From the NCBI RefSeq assembly GCF_900112615.1, contig NZ_FOMK01000001.1, forward strand, positions 496,001 to 560,000: a stretch of 64,000 bases of DNA, written 5' to 3'. Each line of letters starts with the position of its first letter. Positions within the stretch are counted from its first letter, which is position 1. Of this stretch, positions 9,707 through 18,492 are shown piece after piece. A model generated the notes under the pieces. It made no database searches. It worked only from the letters and a program-made list of their open reading frames with translations, and was not told where the DNA came from. Source of the DNA: Chitinophaga sp. CF118. Lineage in GTDB: Bacteria; Bacteroidota; Bacteroidia; Chitinophagales; Chitinophagaceae. A program made the position numbers and the translations under genes.

Positions 9707-9754
9707 ATAATCAACGTGATAATCAAAGTGAAAGAACGTTGATTAGTTGATTAT
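9707..9754. promoter_or_regulatory. Inverted and direct repeats upstream of the Crp/Fnr gene
   Basis: ATAATCAACGT at 9707-9717 is mirrored by ACGTTGATTAG at 9736-9746 (10 of 11), and GTTGATTAT at 9746-9754 repeats the right arm directly. Further ATCAA cores lie at about 9722 and 9769. TTGAT/ATCAA is the classic Crp/Fnr half-site, so this cluster 40-85 bp before the gene may be an autoregulatory control region. Spacing does not match a standard FNR box. Confidence 0.45.
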
Positions 9755-9791
9755 GGGAATCAAATGATTTAATTTTCAGATAAATTGAACA

Positions 9792-10352
9792 ATGGAATTC
9801 CTTGAATATATTACTTCAAAAGTAAGCCTCAGTGAAGAGGAGTGTCTTGAAATCAATAATGCTTTTGAGACAGAAACTTATGTAAAGGGGACCCTCCTGA
9901 TAAAGCCGGGCAGTTATTCGCGCAAGGTCTTTTATACCGAAAGAGGATTGGTTAGGACTTTTTACCATAAAGAAGACAAGGACATCACGCAATTCTTTTT
10001 TTATGAAGGTACCTTTACAGCAGCAGTTGACAGCATTTTTTACCAGAAGCCGGAAGCTTACGGCTGGGAAACGCTGGAACAAACTACGGTCAGGGGGATT
10101 GTCTATGAAGACCTGCAGGCTCTCTGTGACAGGATACCCGCGTTGCAAAAGTTACTTTTTCTTGTTGCCATAGATATACTCAACATGTTTGCACTAAAAC
10201 TGGAATCAATCCAGTTCCAGACAGCAGAACAACGCTACATTACAATGACGGAAATGTACCCCAGTATCTTACTCAGGGCTCCGCTTGGCCATATTGCCTC
10301 CTACCTGGGAATAACACAACAAACCCTTAGTGTAATAAGAGGCAGAAGATAA
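9792..10352 (+). CDS. Crp/Fnr-family transcriptional regulator
   Basis: A 186-residue protein with a cyclic-nucleotide-binding-like beta-roll in the N-terminal part (KGTLLIKPGSYSRKVFYTERGLVRTFYHKEDKDITQFFFYEGTFT, ~33-77) and a long dimer helix (~115-145). A short C-terminal helix-turn-helix follows, ending LGHIASYLGITQQTLSVIRGRR. This compact form without a full winged domain is typical of Bacteroidota Crp/Fnr proteins, so the gene looks complete. The Arg/Glu phosphate-binding cassette of true cAMP receptors is not evident, so the effector is unknown. A palindrome (10371-10390) follows 18 bp after the stop and precedes the cyclase. Adjacent cyclase and repeated palindromes suggest, but do not prove, a common circuit. 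Confidence 0.88.
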   Translation: MEFLEYITSKVSLSEEECLEINNAFETETYVKGTLLIKPGSYSRKVFYTERGLVRTFYHKEDKDITQFFFYEGTFTAAVDSIFYQKPEAYGWETLEQTTVRGIVYEDLQALCDRIPALQKLLFLVAIDILNMFALKLESIQFQTAEQRYITMTEMYPSILLRAPLGHIASYLGITQQTLSVIRGRR

Positions 10353-10370
10353 AGTTTGAGCCGGGTTTCC

Positions 10371-10390
10371 TTTTTAATCCAGATTAAAAA
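10371..10390. promoter_or_regulatory. 20-bp palindrome, copy 1 of 3
   Basis: The sequence TTTTTAATCCAGATTAAAAA has perfect 9-bp arms around CA and no loop, more like a protein-binding site than a terminator hairpin. It lies 52 bp before the ATG of the cyclase gene. The same core recurs at 11515 and 11573. Confidence 0.6.
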
Positions 10391-10442
10391 ACTTTCCCCC
10401 TATAATTATTTTCTTCGCGTCCCGGAATTAATAACTACATAA

Positions 10443-11521
10443 ATGAACAGATATTCCAGGAAAATGAACCGGGTCTATGTAATAGCCCTTATAGTAGCCT
10501 ATGTTGCGGGCATGGCCGCCTTCGCATTTTTGAAATTGCTTGGATTAAAAGAGCTGAATGAGGTAAATACTGATGCGCAGGAATTCCTGCTGCCATTATC
10601 TACCTGTATGGGATTTATTATAGCCTTGGGCATAGCGCTGTTCGAGTTGAAGGTCTTTAGTAAATGGGAAAACTATTCTATTGTACGGTTTGTTATCTGT
10701 AAGTATGCCGTTATATTTTGCTGATAACAACAGGTTGTATATTGGTCTATATATGTTTTCTGTTGTTTGTAGAAAAGTTGCCATTAATGATCGCTTTACA
10801 TACGATCCCGGATTTCCTTGAAACAGAGATTTTCCTTTCTGTGCTGCTTTACCTCCTGTTGTTCAGCATTCTGCTTAACATGTTCATAACGGTATATGAG
10901 TACCTTGGCGCACAGGCTATTGTGGGGGCACTGTCAGGCAGATACAGTAAGCCGGCTGAAGAAGATCTTACTTTTCTTTTCATAGACCTGCGTTCTTCCA
11001 CTACTCTGGCAGAAAGGATGGGACATATTCAGTATAGCCTTTTCATTGAGAATAGTTTTCAGATACTCACAGACAGCATATATAAGTATAATGCAACTAT
11101 ATACCAGTTTGTAGGCGATGAAGCGGTATTACTATGGCCCTCAAAAAATGCCCGGAAAACGCTTGCTCCCATTCATTTTTATTTTGATTTTATAGAGCAA
11201 TTGCAGCGGAACGGGCCCCGCTTTATAACTGAGTTTGGAGAAGTGCCTCATTTTAAAGCTGCTATTCATAGCGGCCTTGTTACCGTAACAGAAATACGTA
11301 CTGTAAAGAAAGATATTGTGTATCACGGCGATGTACTGAACACCTGTGCCCGAATTATGGGGCAATGTAGCTCACTGAATAAAGATATACTGATCTCTTC
11401 TGTGGTGGCCAGCTGGCTCCAGGATACGCATGGGTTTAAGGCCAATCTTACAATAGAGCTACCGTTAAGAGGGAAAGTGGAACTAACTGCGATATATGAG
11501 CTCACCCCCGTATTTTTTTAA
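10443..11521 (+). pseudogene. Membrane class III adenylate/guanylate cyclase split by a frameshift
   Basis: Two frames together make one protein. Bases 10443-10724 encode 93 residues with membrane segments; 10718-11521 continues with further membrane segments and a class III cyclase domain. The cyclase part has both metal-binding Asp motifs (FIDLRSST and FVGDEAVLLW) and the HGDVLNTCARI catalytic Asn/Arg segment. The frames cross at a T4 run (10716-10719): one extra T would join them into a single protein of about 359 residues, a normal size for this Bacteroidota family. The enzyme would make cAMP or cGMP at the inner membrane. Either the gene is a recent frameshift mutant, the base call is wrong, or the slip is programmed. 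The downstream piece alone has only a TTG start at 10718. Confidence 0.75.
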
Positions 11522-11534
11522 TCTGGATTAAAAA
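11515..11534. promoter_or_regulatory. 20-bp palindrome, copy 2 of 3
   Basis: TTTTTAATCTGGATTAAAAA overlaps the cyclase stop codon (TAA at 11519-11521). It shares the arms of copy 1 and also the following ACTTT. It lies 58 bp upstream of copy 3. Confidence 0.6.
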
Positions 11535-11572
11535 ACTTTTCAAATATTTATCATCATAGTATTGATCCTTTC

Positions 11573-11592
11573 TTTTTAATCTGGATTAAAAA
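11573..11592. promoter_or_regulatory. 20-bp palindrome, copy 3 of 3
   Basis: TTTTTAATCTGGATTAAAAA is identical to copy 2 and lies 43 bp before the ATG of the NAD-binding module gene. That is a spacing to a start codon similar to the 52 bp of copy 1, as expected of an operator or activator site. Confidence 0.6.
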
Positions 11593-11635
11593 TCCTCTCA
11601 GTTATTGTTCCGTCCTTTGCATTGAAAATTAAGAA

Positions 11636-12025
11636 ATGATGAATGCTCATTTGATATTTCTTGCAGACGAAATCGGCATGGCTTCTGTGTTCCCGCAGCT
11701 TAGAGATAAGCTGGCGGGTGATCCGAATATAATGATAACACTGTTGTACTACCTGCATAAGGATAATTTCCTCTTTCAGAAAGAACTTGATATACTGGAA
11801 AAGCATTTCCCTGTCAGGCTTTATGTGTGCTATGAAGTTTTTGATACCGGTGCTACCGTTGTTTTAAACCAGGGAAGCATAGAAGCTGTGATCAATGCCA
11901 ATACACATACTGTAATAAATTGCATTGTTTCTGCCAGCCAGTCATTTACAGAGAATGCCATTAACCTGCTCAGATTTCTTGGTATAGAAGATATAACCAT
12001 CCAGGAACAATTCTTCTCTTATTAG
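11636..12025 (+). CDS. Stand-alone ferredoxin-reductase-type NAD-binding domain protein
   Basis: A 129-residue protein resembling only the C-terminal NAD(P)-binding half of ferredoxin-NADP reductase/flavohaemoglobin-type enzymes. It has HLIFLADEIGMASVFPQLRDKL in place of the usual IAGGSGITPLLSMLR, then ITLLYYLHKDNFLFQKELDILEKHFPVRLYV. The usual CGP segment is replaced by NCIVSASQSFTENAINLLRFLG, and the end IQEQFFSY matches the family's I-x-x-E-x-F ending. The FAD domain is absent and the glycine-rich dinucleotide loop is altered, so it may not be an active reductase; a binding or sensing role is possible. It is preceded by palindrome copy 3. The assignment rests on pattern similarity and is moderate. 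Confidence 0.55.
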   Translation: MMNAHLIFLADEIGMASVFPQLRDKLAGDPNIMITLLYYLHKDNFLFQKELDILEKHFPVRLYVCYEVFDTGATVVLNQGSIEAVINANTHTVINCIVSASQSFTENAINLLRFLGIEDITIQEQFFSY

Positions 12026-12073
12026 TTGCACATATAATCTCACATTAAATCAATTTTTAAAATTATACTTTTT

Positions 12074-12452
12074 ATGAAGTATCGTATCCTCCTGTCTCTT
12101 ATCGTACCGTTGGCCAGGGTGGCTGAGGAGAAACAAAATGTACTTAAACAGAACATCCAGATCCAGGATTATAAGAGTGAACTGTTGAACGTTACCAATA
12201 TCAATGCAGGAGACATTAATGTTGAACCTATTAATGCATCCATTGAGCCGCTTACAACATTAGATGCTTATCATTCCAATATCACCGCCAACGCTGAAAC
12301 TACAGCAGGATAAACAGGTTTCCGGTCTTGATGCAAAAACGGATATGGCAGAAGTAAAGGCTTACCTGGCAAAAGCGGAGGCAGATTATTATGCAGCACG
12401 GTTATCCTACATGTTAGCTGTAGCTGAATTAAAAAACCAGGCCGGACAGTGA
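12074..12452 (+). pseudogene. Decayed TolC-family outer-membrane efflux gene
   Basis: Two short frames, 12074-12313 and about 12264-12452, overlap in different phases. The second ends with TDMAEVKAYLAKAEADYYAARLSYMLAVAELKNQAGQ, which matches the C-terminal coiled-coil end of TolC/OEP proteins (alternating Ala/Leu helices, ...A-L-A-E-L-x-x-x-x-G). The first begins MKYRILLSLIVPLARVAEEKQNVLKQ. Together they cover about 120 residues of a family that is normally 400-480 long. I read this as an internally deleted, frameshifted remnant of an efflux channel gene. The N-terminal part is only weakly assignable. Confidence 0.5.
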
Positions 12453-12480
12453 TCCTTATTCTTTAAACAAATTCAACAGA

Positions 12481-12693
12481 ATGGAAATCCTCATTTTCAA
12501 AACGACGGTAATGAACAGTGATGATGTCATGGTTCTAGCAGATGGACTTACTCACTTAGTGGGAAAGAATAACTGGACTATTGATATTGAAGATTGTGAC
12601 AAGGTATTGCGTTTACAGGCTAAGATTGATATAACAACGCAACTGGAACACCTTCTTGCTAAACACGGGTTCTATTGTGAAACTTTAAAATAA
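12481..12693 (+). CDS. Small HMA-like (ferredoxin-fold) protein without CxxC
   Basis: A 70-residue protein beginning MEILIFKTTV and ending HGFYCETLK. The beta-alpha-beta-beta-alpha-beta pattern, with WTIDIEDCDKVLRLQA in the middle, resembles small Bacteroidota heavy-metal-associated-domain-like proteins that lack the metal-binding CxxC pair. Such proteins often sit beside efflux or metal genes, and here it follows the TolC-like remnant. The function is not known. It is intact, has a plausible ATG and its codon pattern fits its neighbours. Confidence 0.55.
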   Translation: MEILIFKTTVMNSDDVMVLADGLTHLVGKNNWTIDIEDCDKVLRLQAKIDITTQLEHLLAKHGFYCETLK

Positions 12694-13023
12694 ACTATTG
12701 AAACAAGGAGGTAAGTGGGGGGTGTCTGGTACAATAGTTTATAAATAGGTCATCGCTAAGACTTAGGTTGGTCATCCGTTGTTCGCTGTTCTAAGCGTCG
12801 AAAGGATGACCAACCTATGGCTTACCTATGTTTTTTGAATGCTCTACTCTCAGAGACTCCCCGGAGCTATTAGCAACTCAGGCATACCGGGCTACAGTTT
12901 ATTTCAATAACGCAACAATGCGATTAATATAAATCACACAAAATAAAAGCAATCGTAGGCATCCATATATCCTATAGTAAACACTTGAACACAATAGGCA
13001 CTATACAGCATTATATAAAATAA
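12694..13023. other. Gene-free stretch with a 14-bp inverted repeat
   Basis: About 330 bp without a supported gene. Its one clear element is a perfect inverted repeat, TAGGTTGGTCATCC at 12764-12777 and its complement at 12804-12817, around a 26-nt loop. There is no T-run after it on either strand. It may be a terminator of an unusual kind, an RNA structure or the remnant of a small repeat element. Confidence 0.5.
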
Positions 13024-13054
13024 AAAACCGCTTCAAGTATTTTTGAGACGGCTT
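13024..13054 (-). terminator. Terminator of the FAD monooxygenase gene
   Basis: On the minus strand AAGCCG-TC-TCAA pairs with TTGA-AG-CGGTTT around a 6-nt loop and is followed by a run of six T. It starts about 50 bp after the monooxygenase stop codon. Confidence 0.65.
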
Positions 13055-13104
13055 CTTTTCATTAATGCCTGTTTTACCCGACCTGGTACATGTGACTATA
13101 AACT

Positions 13105-14694
13105 TCAGGCACCTAAAATGGATTCCATTACGCTCAACAAATTGTTTGATGTTAGTTTTGCTGCAACAAAATCATCGGGTCTGATTAATAAAGCTTCATT
13201 ATTTGTTGTATTGGTAAGTGCCATCCATTCGTCCAAAATATTATTATCATCTAATATTACCAATTGGATGTTAATGTTTAGCAGCTGGTTTACTTTATCA
13301 CAAGCTGTCTGCCAACCATTGCTATCATTGACTACCAATGTAAATTTACCTTTAACCCAGTCAATCGATGATACATTATGAGATTCGTCGAGCCATAAAT
13401 GTGGAATGCGTGTTCCTGGCTCCCCCGTAAAATAAGTAAAGGGCAGGTTAGCTTCTCTTTTTACTGCTGAGGACAAATAACCATAATTAGGCAAACCTAA
13501 CAGATCCTTCCCTTTGGTAATCATTAACTTATCGTTTATTAGCCCATTTTTGCCTGCTAGTTCGCCCGAAATAGTAGCATAATAAGCTCCTATGGGTTGA
13601 CGTTCCGTATTGTAAGTGCTCAATAAAGTATCGCTTGCGTGGTGTTTCAAAACCGCTGCCAGTTTCCAGACTAAATTCTGTACATCTTGTATGCCCGTGT
13701 TTGCCCCCTTGCCTGCATAAGGTGTCATTGTATGTGCCGCATCTCCTGCAAGAAAGATTCTATTGACACGCAGTTGGTCTGCAATTTTTACTGTCAGTTG
13801 CCATGGCAGAACTTTAAGGATAGAAATTTTCAGATCTGGAATACCCAAAATCTGTTGAAGGATTGCAATCAATTTTTCATCCGGATAATCGGTTATTGTT
13901 TCACCATTTTCAGGATGAAAACGCAAATGAAATGCCCACTTGTCCTTATTGTTAATAGTTAAAAGGAAACCTGTTATTTCTGGCGTATCAATCAAAAACT
14001 GGCTAAACTCCCGTCCTTTTACTAAAAACTCTAAATCAGCTTCAAAATAAATATTCAGCAAATCGGTCCATGAACCGTTTCCTGATATCGGTATCTCCAA
14101 CATTGTTCTCACTATGCTATTAGCCCCATCTGCTGCAATCATATAGTCTGCTTTGATAGTATAGCGCTCTTCAGTCATTCTGTTTTTAACCAAAACCCCT
14201 ACTTCGTTTTCACGCTGTTCAAAAGATAACATCTGGTGGTAAAAATGAAGATCTAAACCTTTCTTTCGAACAGCTTCATACATAATGGCTTCGCTGATAT
14301 CCTGTGTACAACGGCAGAGGCTTTCCGGAGATTTTTCAGCCAAGGCTTTCATTTCTTTTTGAACTGCAATTAACTGAGCCGGAGTGGCGATTTTTTCGCT
14401 ATTTTCAGAGATGAAACTTTGTAAAGTTTTAACCAGATTGCTTCCGTGCAAAATGCCCCAGGCCGGAGCTAATGCTTTTCCTCCTTCACGCAAATCTTCA
14501 CTAAGTCCAAGCCCTCTGAATAGTTCCATTGTTCTGACATCAATGGTTCTTGCTCGTGGATATATTGAAACGCCTTTGTGTTTTTCTATCAATATAAAGT
14601 CAACTCCCTGCTGCGCTAAATACAGCGCTGCAGCTATACCTGTAATGCCACCACCAAGAATGACTACCTGAGTGTGTTTAGTTTGTTGTTTCAT
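13105..14694 (-). CDS. FAD-dependent aromatic monooxygenase (class A, PHBH fold)
   Basis: A 529-residue single-component flavin hydroxylase of the UbiH/PheA/TetX-like group (PF01494), expected to use NAD(P)H and O2 to hydroxylate an aromatic or polyketide-like compound in the cytoplasm. It shows the Rossmann GGGITG at 14-19, the DG motif AADGANSIVR near 188-196 and the GD motif RIFLAGDAAHTMTPYAGKGANTGIQD near 312-336. A C-terminal thioredoxin-like extension (~430-529) is typical of antibiotic- and phenol-type members. It is divergent from an AraC regulator 74 bp away that probably controls it. The substrate is unknown. Confidence 0.88.
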   Translation of the reverse strand: MKQQTKHTQVVILGGGITGIAAALYLAQQGVDFILIEKHKGVSIYPRARTIDVRTMELFRGLGLSEDLREGGKALAPAWGILHGSNLVKTLQSFISENSEKIATPAQLIAVQKEMKALAEKSPESLCRCTQDISEAIMYEAVRKKGLDLHFYHQMLSFEQRENEVGVLVKNRMTEERYTIKADYMIAADGANSIVRTMLEIPISGNGSWTDLLNIYFEADLEFLVKGREFSQFLIDTPEITGFLLTINNKDKWAFHLRFHPENGETITDYPDEKLIAILQQILGIPDLKISILKVLPWQLTVKIADQLRVNRIFLAGDAAHTMTPYAGKGANTGIQDVQNLVWKLAAVLKHHASDTLLSTYNTERQPIGAYYATISGELAGKNGLINDKLMITKGKDLLGLPNYGYLSSAVKREANLPFTYFTGEPGTRIPHLWLDESHNVSSIDWVKGKFTLVVNDSNGWQTACDKVNQLLNINIQLVILDDNNILDEWMALTNTTNNEALLIRPDDFVAAKLTSNNLLSVMESILGA

Positions 14695-14736
14695 TACGTA
14701 AAGGTATTTGACCGAAGTAAAATAAAATAGCTACTT

Positions 14737-14756
14737 TAGGTCTATTAATAGTCCTA
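14737..14756. promoter_or_regulatory. Near-perfect palindrome in the monooxygenase/AraC divergent region
   Basis: The 20-bp element TAGGTCTATTAATAGTCCTA matches its own reverse complement at 18 of 20 positions. It lies in the 74-bp region between the two divergent starts, 12 bp before the AraC-family ATG and about 43 bp from the monooxygenase start. This is a good position for an operator controlling both genes. Confidence 0.5.
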
Positions 14757-14768
14757 ATCGTTCAAGTC

Positions 14769-15764
14769 ATGAGATCAAATTCCAGCGGCAAGAGTAAGAC
14801 TTTAGATACCTCCGCAAAGACAATTAGAGGTAAAGTGCAAAATGGTGTGACACATATCCCCTCAAATATGGGCACTGGTTATATTAAGGGCTTTTTCCTC
14901 AATCCTAAATTACGACTAATAGTGAGGCAATATGAGTTGAAAGAGGATTGGGTGTTAGACAGAGGAATTGATAAAGAAGAAGAAAAATTTGTGGTGATTG
15001 CTTTTCACAATATTTATCAATCAAAAGATGATATAAAAACCCGATTGTTCCCACCATCGGCAAGTGGAAAATTATTGCCTTCAGTGCAGGTTACTACTAC
15101 AGACCTCAATTATGAATTTCTTCCAGCCAACAAAAAAATTAATTCTATCGTCATTACCGTGCATGCGGATTATTTAAAGGAATTGCTGCAACCCCAAAAG
15201 GGGAATACACTTTTACAAACGATAACTTCAGGCAGTCTTCCGTTTTTATTTGAAGAATTAATTTCGCCCCAAATACAAGAATTGGCAGCTGAAATTGTCA
15301 GAACAAATCCTGCAAAAGAATTACAGCATCTTTATTACAGAATAAAAGCAGAAGAACTTATTTATCTATTGTTTTTGGAATTACTGAAACGGCAGAACAT
15401 TACTTTACAAACGCTTAATGTGAGTGATATAAAAATGGTGTATGCGATAAAGGAGAAAATTCTTTCAAACATTGATACCCCTCCAGTAATTGCTGAACTT
15501 GTAAAAATTTCTGGTATGAGCGAATCTAAATTAAAACGGGTTTTTAAGCAGATTTTTGGAAACAGTATTTTCAACTACTACCAAAGCTTTAGAATGAAAG
15601 AAGCGGCATACTTAATTAAGGAAGGAAATTTGTCAGTATCTGAGGTAGGTTATGGTTTGGGTTTTTCAAACCTTAGTCATTTTACAAGATTGTTTGAAAC
15701 ACACATTGGTATGAAGCCAAAGAAGTATTCCTCCTATTCACATTTGCATCATGTTCAATATTAG
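14769..15764 (+). CDS. AraC-family transcriptional regulator
   Basis: A 331-residue regulator with an uncharacterised N-terminal sensor region (~1-215) and a C-terminal pair of helix-turn-helix units. The first is PPVIAELVKISGMSESKLKRVFKQIFG and the second LSVSEVGYGLGFSNLSHFTRLFETHIGMKPKKYSSY, the usual AraC/XylS ending. The N-terminus has a basic, Ser/Lys-rich tail before the sensor fold. Divergent placement next to the FAD monooxygenase suggests it senses that enzyme's substrate. The PchR-like subgroup is likely from the overall pattern. Confidence 0.9.
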   Translation: MRSNSSGKSKTLDTSAKTIRGKVQNGVTHIPSNMGTGYIKGFFLNPKLRLIVRQYELKEDWVLDRGIDKEEEKFVVIAFHNIYQSKDDIKTRLFPPSASGKLLPSVQVTTTDLNYEFLPANKKINSIVITVHADYLKELLQPQKGNTLLQTITSGSLPFLFEELISPQIQELAAEIVRTNPAKELQHLYYRIKAEELIYLLFLELLKRQNITLQTLNVSDIKMVYAIKEKILSNIDTPPVIAELVKISGMSESKLKRVFKQIFGNSIFNYYQSFRMKEAAYLIKEGNLSVSEVGYGLGFSNLSHFTRLFETHIGMKPKKYSSYSHLHHVQY

Positions 15765-15807
15765 GATCACCCAAAATTTTAGGCTGAATGTTGGCCTCCA
15801 TTGCCTT

Positions 15808-15978
15808 CTAAGCAGGAGAAACTATGTTGCGGCTTATATACCTCATTCTGTCGTCAGAAGATTTCATATTCCCGGCTTCAGCTGATTGGTAAAAAGCATT
15901 GGTTGCATTAGTTATAACCTCATCTGGTCTTCCCATGAAGCTGGAAGGTTGACCATTAATAACCGGGAATGCAAAAGC
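15808..15978 (-). pseudogene. Unidentified C-terminal gene remnant
   Basis: In the 257-bp gap between the two AraC genes the minus strand holds an open frame of about 56 codons without a start: a stop lies directly upstream (15979-15981) and a TAG closes it at 15808-15810. It reads ...INGQPSSFMGRPDEVI-TNATNAFYQSAEAGNMKSS... The composition is protein-like, but I do not recognise the family. It is probably the tail of a lost gene. Confidence 0.3.
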
Positions 15979-16021
15979 TTACCACTTAGTATATATTCTT
16001 TGATTTTCTTAACTTTATGAA

Positions 16022-16900
16022 ATGAATAAGCAAAGAACCACTCCTACTTCAGATTTCAATAATGAAATAAAGCTGAAAGGTTTTAAAGCATATGAGATAG
16101 ATAGCAAGACGGGTAAAGGCCACGGTTATAGCCGTAAAGACTTTTATAAGATAAGCTTGAATACCGGCAAATATATCTTTCATTATGCCGACCGGAGTTT
16201 TGAAACGGATGAGACCATTTTATTCTTTGGCAATCCCCATATCCCTTATTCCTGCGAGGTTATTTCGCCGATCAACCAGGGTTATGCCAGTCTTTTTACT
16301 GAAGACTTTCTAAAGTTAAGCGAACGTTCTGAAGGCCTCCTGCAGTCACCCTTATTCAAAATTAGTGGCACACCTATTCTGTCAATAAATAAGGCGCAAA
16401 AAAAAGAGCTTGCTGCAATCTTTCAAAAAATGATTGCTGAGCAGGACACCGATTACCCTTACAAGGATGAGATTATTCGCAACTATATCAATTTGATCAT
16501 TCACGAGGCGCTAAAAATGCAGCCTTCGGAAAGCTATCCGAAACAAAAGAATGCATCAGCACGCATTACAGCCGTATTTCTTGAACTGTTAGAAAGGCAG
16601 TTCCCGATTGAAAGTACCGGGAATCCACTGGAATTAAAATCAGCACAGGATTTTGCGAAGCACCTGTCAGTACACGTCAACTATCTGAATAGTTCAGTAA
16701 AGGAAACAACCGGTAAGTCCACCACCACACACATTGGGGAAAGAATTATCAGCGAAGCTAAAGCCCTGTTGCTGCACACGGATTGGAATATCGCCGAAAT
16801 CGCGTATGCGCTTGGTTTTGAATATCCTACCTATTTTAACAACTTCTTCAAAAAGAAAACGGGATATATCCCCAAATCAGTAAGGATCGCCCACCTTTGA
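16022..16900 (+). CDS. AraC-family transcriptional regulator
   Basis: A 292-residue regulator: a cupin-like N-terminal sensor (residues ~25-130, including FHYADRSFETDETILFFGNPHIPY) and a C-terminal AraC DNA-binding domain (AQDFAKHLSVHVNYLNSSVKETTG, then WNIAEIAYALGFEYPTYFNNFFKKKTGYIP). This arrangement is common for regulators placed beside oxidoreductase genes in Bacteroidota. Downstream in the same direction are a decayed Old Yellow Enzyme and an aldo/keto reductase, which are its probable targets. Confidence 0.9.
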   Translation: MNKQRTTPTSDFNNEIKLKGFKAYEIDSKTGKGHGYSRKDFYKISLNTGKYIFHYADRSFETDETILFFGNPHIPYSCEVISPINQGYASLFTEDFLKLSERSEGLLQSPLFKISGTPILSINKAQKKELAAIFQKMIAEQDTDYPYKDEIIRNYINLIIHEALKMQPSESYPKQKNASARITAVFLELLERQFPIESTGNPLELKSAQDFAKHLSVHVNYLNSSVKETTGKSTTTHIGERIISEAKALLLHTDWNIAEIAYALGFEYPTYFNNFFKKKTGYIPKSVRIAHL

Positions 16901-17034
16901 TATTTATAACTATTCCTTTGTTTTCCTTTATTTCCACATTAAGCCTTTAGTGACCTTTGTATCCTGATTGAGGAACAAAAACCACAGCCAATTTGAAAGT
17001 TTGGCTGCTTAATTAAGAAATAAATAAGGAACGA

Positions 17035-17354
17035 ATGAATCCGATAAATAACAGGCTTTTCCTGCCATTTACCTTCCCCAAGGGTATTACAGTCCGGAAC
17101 AAAGTAGCGATGGCCCCTATGACCGCCTGGGCCAGCAATGAAGAGTACACCATTTCAGATGATGAGGTCAAACATTACAACACACGTGTCAGGGGCATAG
17201 GTCTTGTTATCATGCCCCCCCTGCCATTCTTCAGATATATCATGCCGGAAACAAAACTATTCCCGAGTTGGTCCCTGGTGGCAACCTGGTAAGCGCCAGC
17301 GCAGTAGAAGTAGGTCTTATGCCTTTTGTGAAAGGTGAAACCATCAATTTTTAA
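17035..17354 (+). pseudogene. Old Yellow Enzyme (NADH:flavin oxidoreductase), deleted and frameshifted
   Basis: The N-terminus, NRLFLPFTFPKGITVRNKVAMAPMT, with SDDEVKHYNTR after it, is the start of an Old Yellow Enzyme-type TIM barrel. After GIGLVI the expected sequence is missing. A second frame from about 17240 resumes with HAGNKTIPELVPGGNLVSAS, another conserved part of the same family, and ends after VKGETINF at 17354. About 100 of the usual 360 codons remain, with one internal deletion plus frameshift and the rest of the barrel lost. An active flavoenzyme cannot be made from this. Confidence 0.75.
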
Positions 17355-17375
17355 AATTCATTAAATACAACAACT

Positions 17376-18368
<993 letters not shown>

Positions 18369-18381
18369 GTATGTCATGTTA

Positions 18382-18432
18382 TCCTGGAAGTAAACAAAGC
18401 CTGCTGTTGCAATGCTTTGTTTACTTCCAGGA
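18382..18432 (+). terminator. 19-bp perfect hairpin after the aldo/keto reductase
   Basis: Bases 18382-18400 and 18414-18432 are perfectly complementary (19 bp) around a 13-nt loop, 13 bp after the stop codon. The T-run is poor, but the size and position fit a terminator. Confidence 0.7.
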
Positions 18433-18492
18433 AATTAACTATTCAAATCTGCTATTGCAGGGTTTATCATAAACAATAAATAAAAGGACAAA

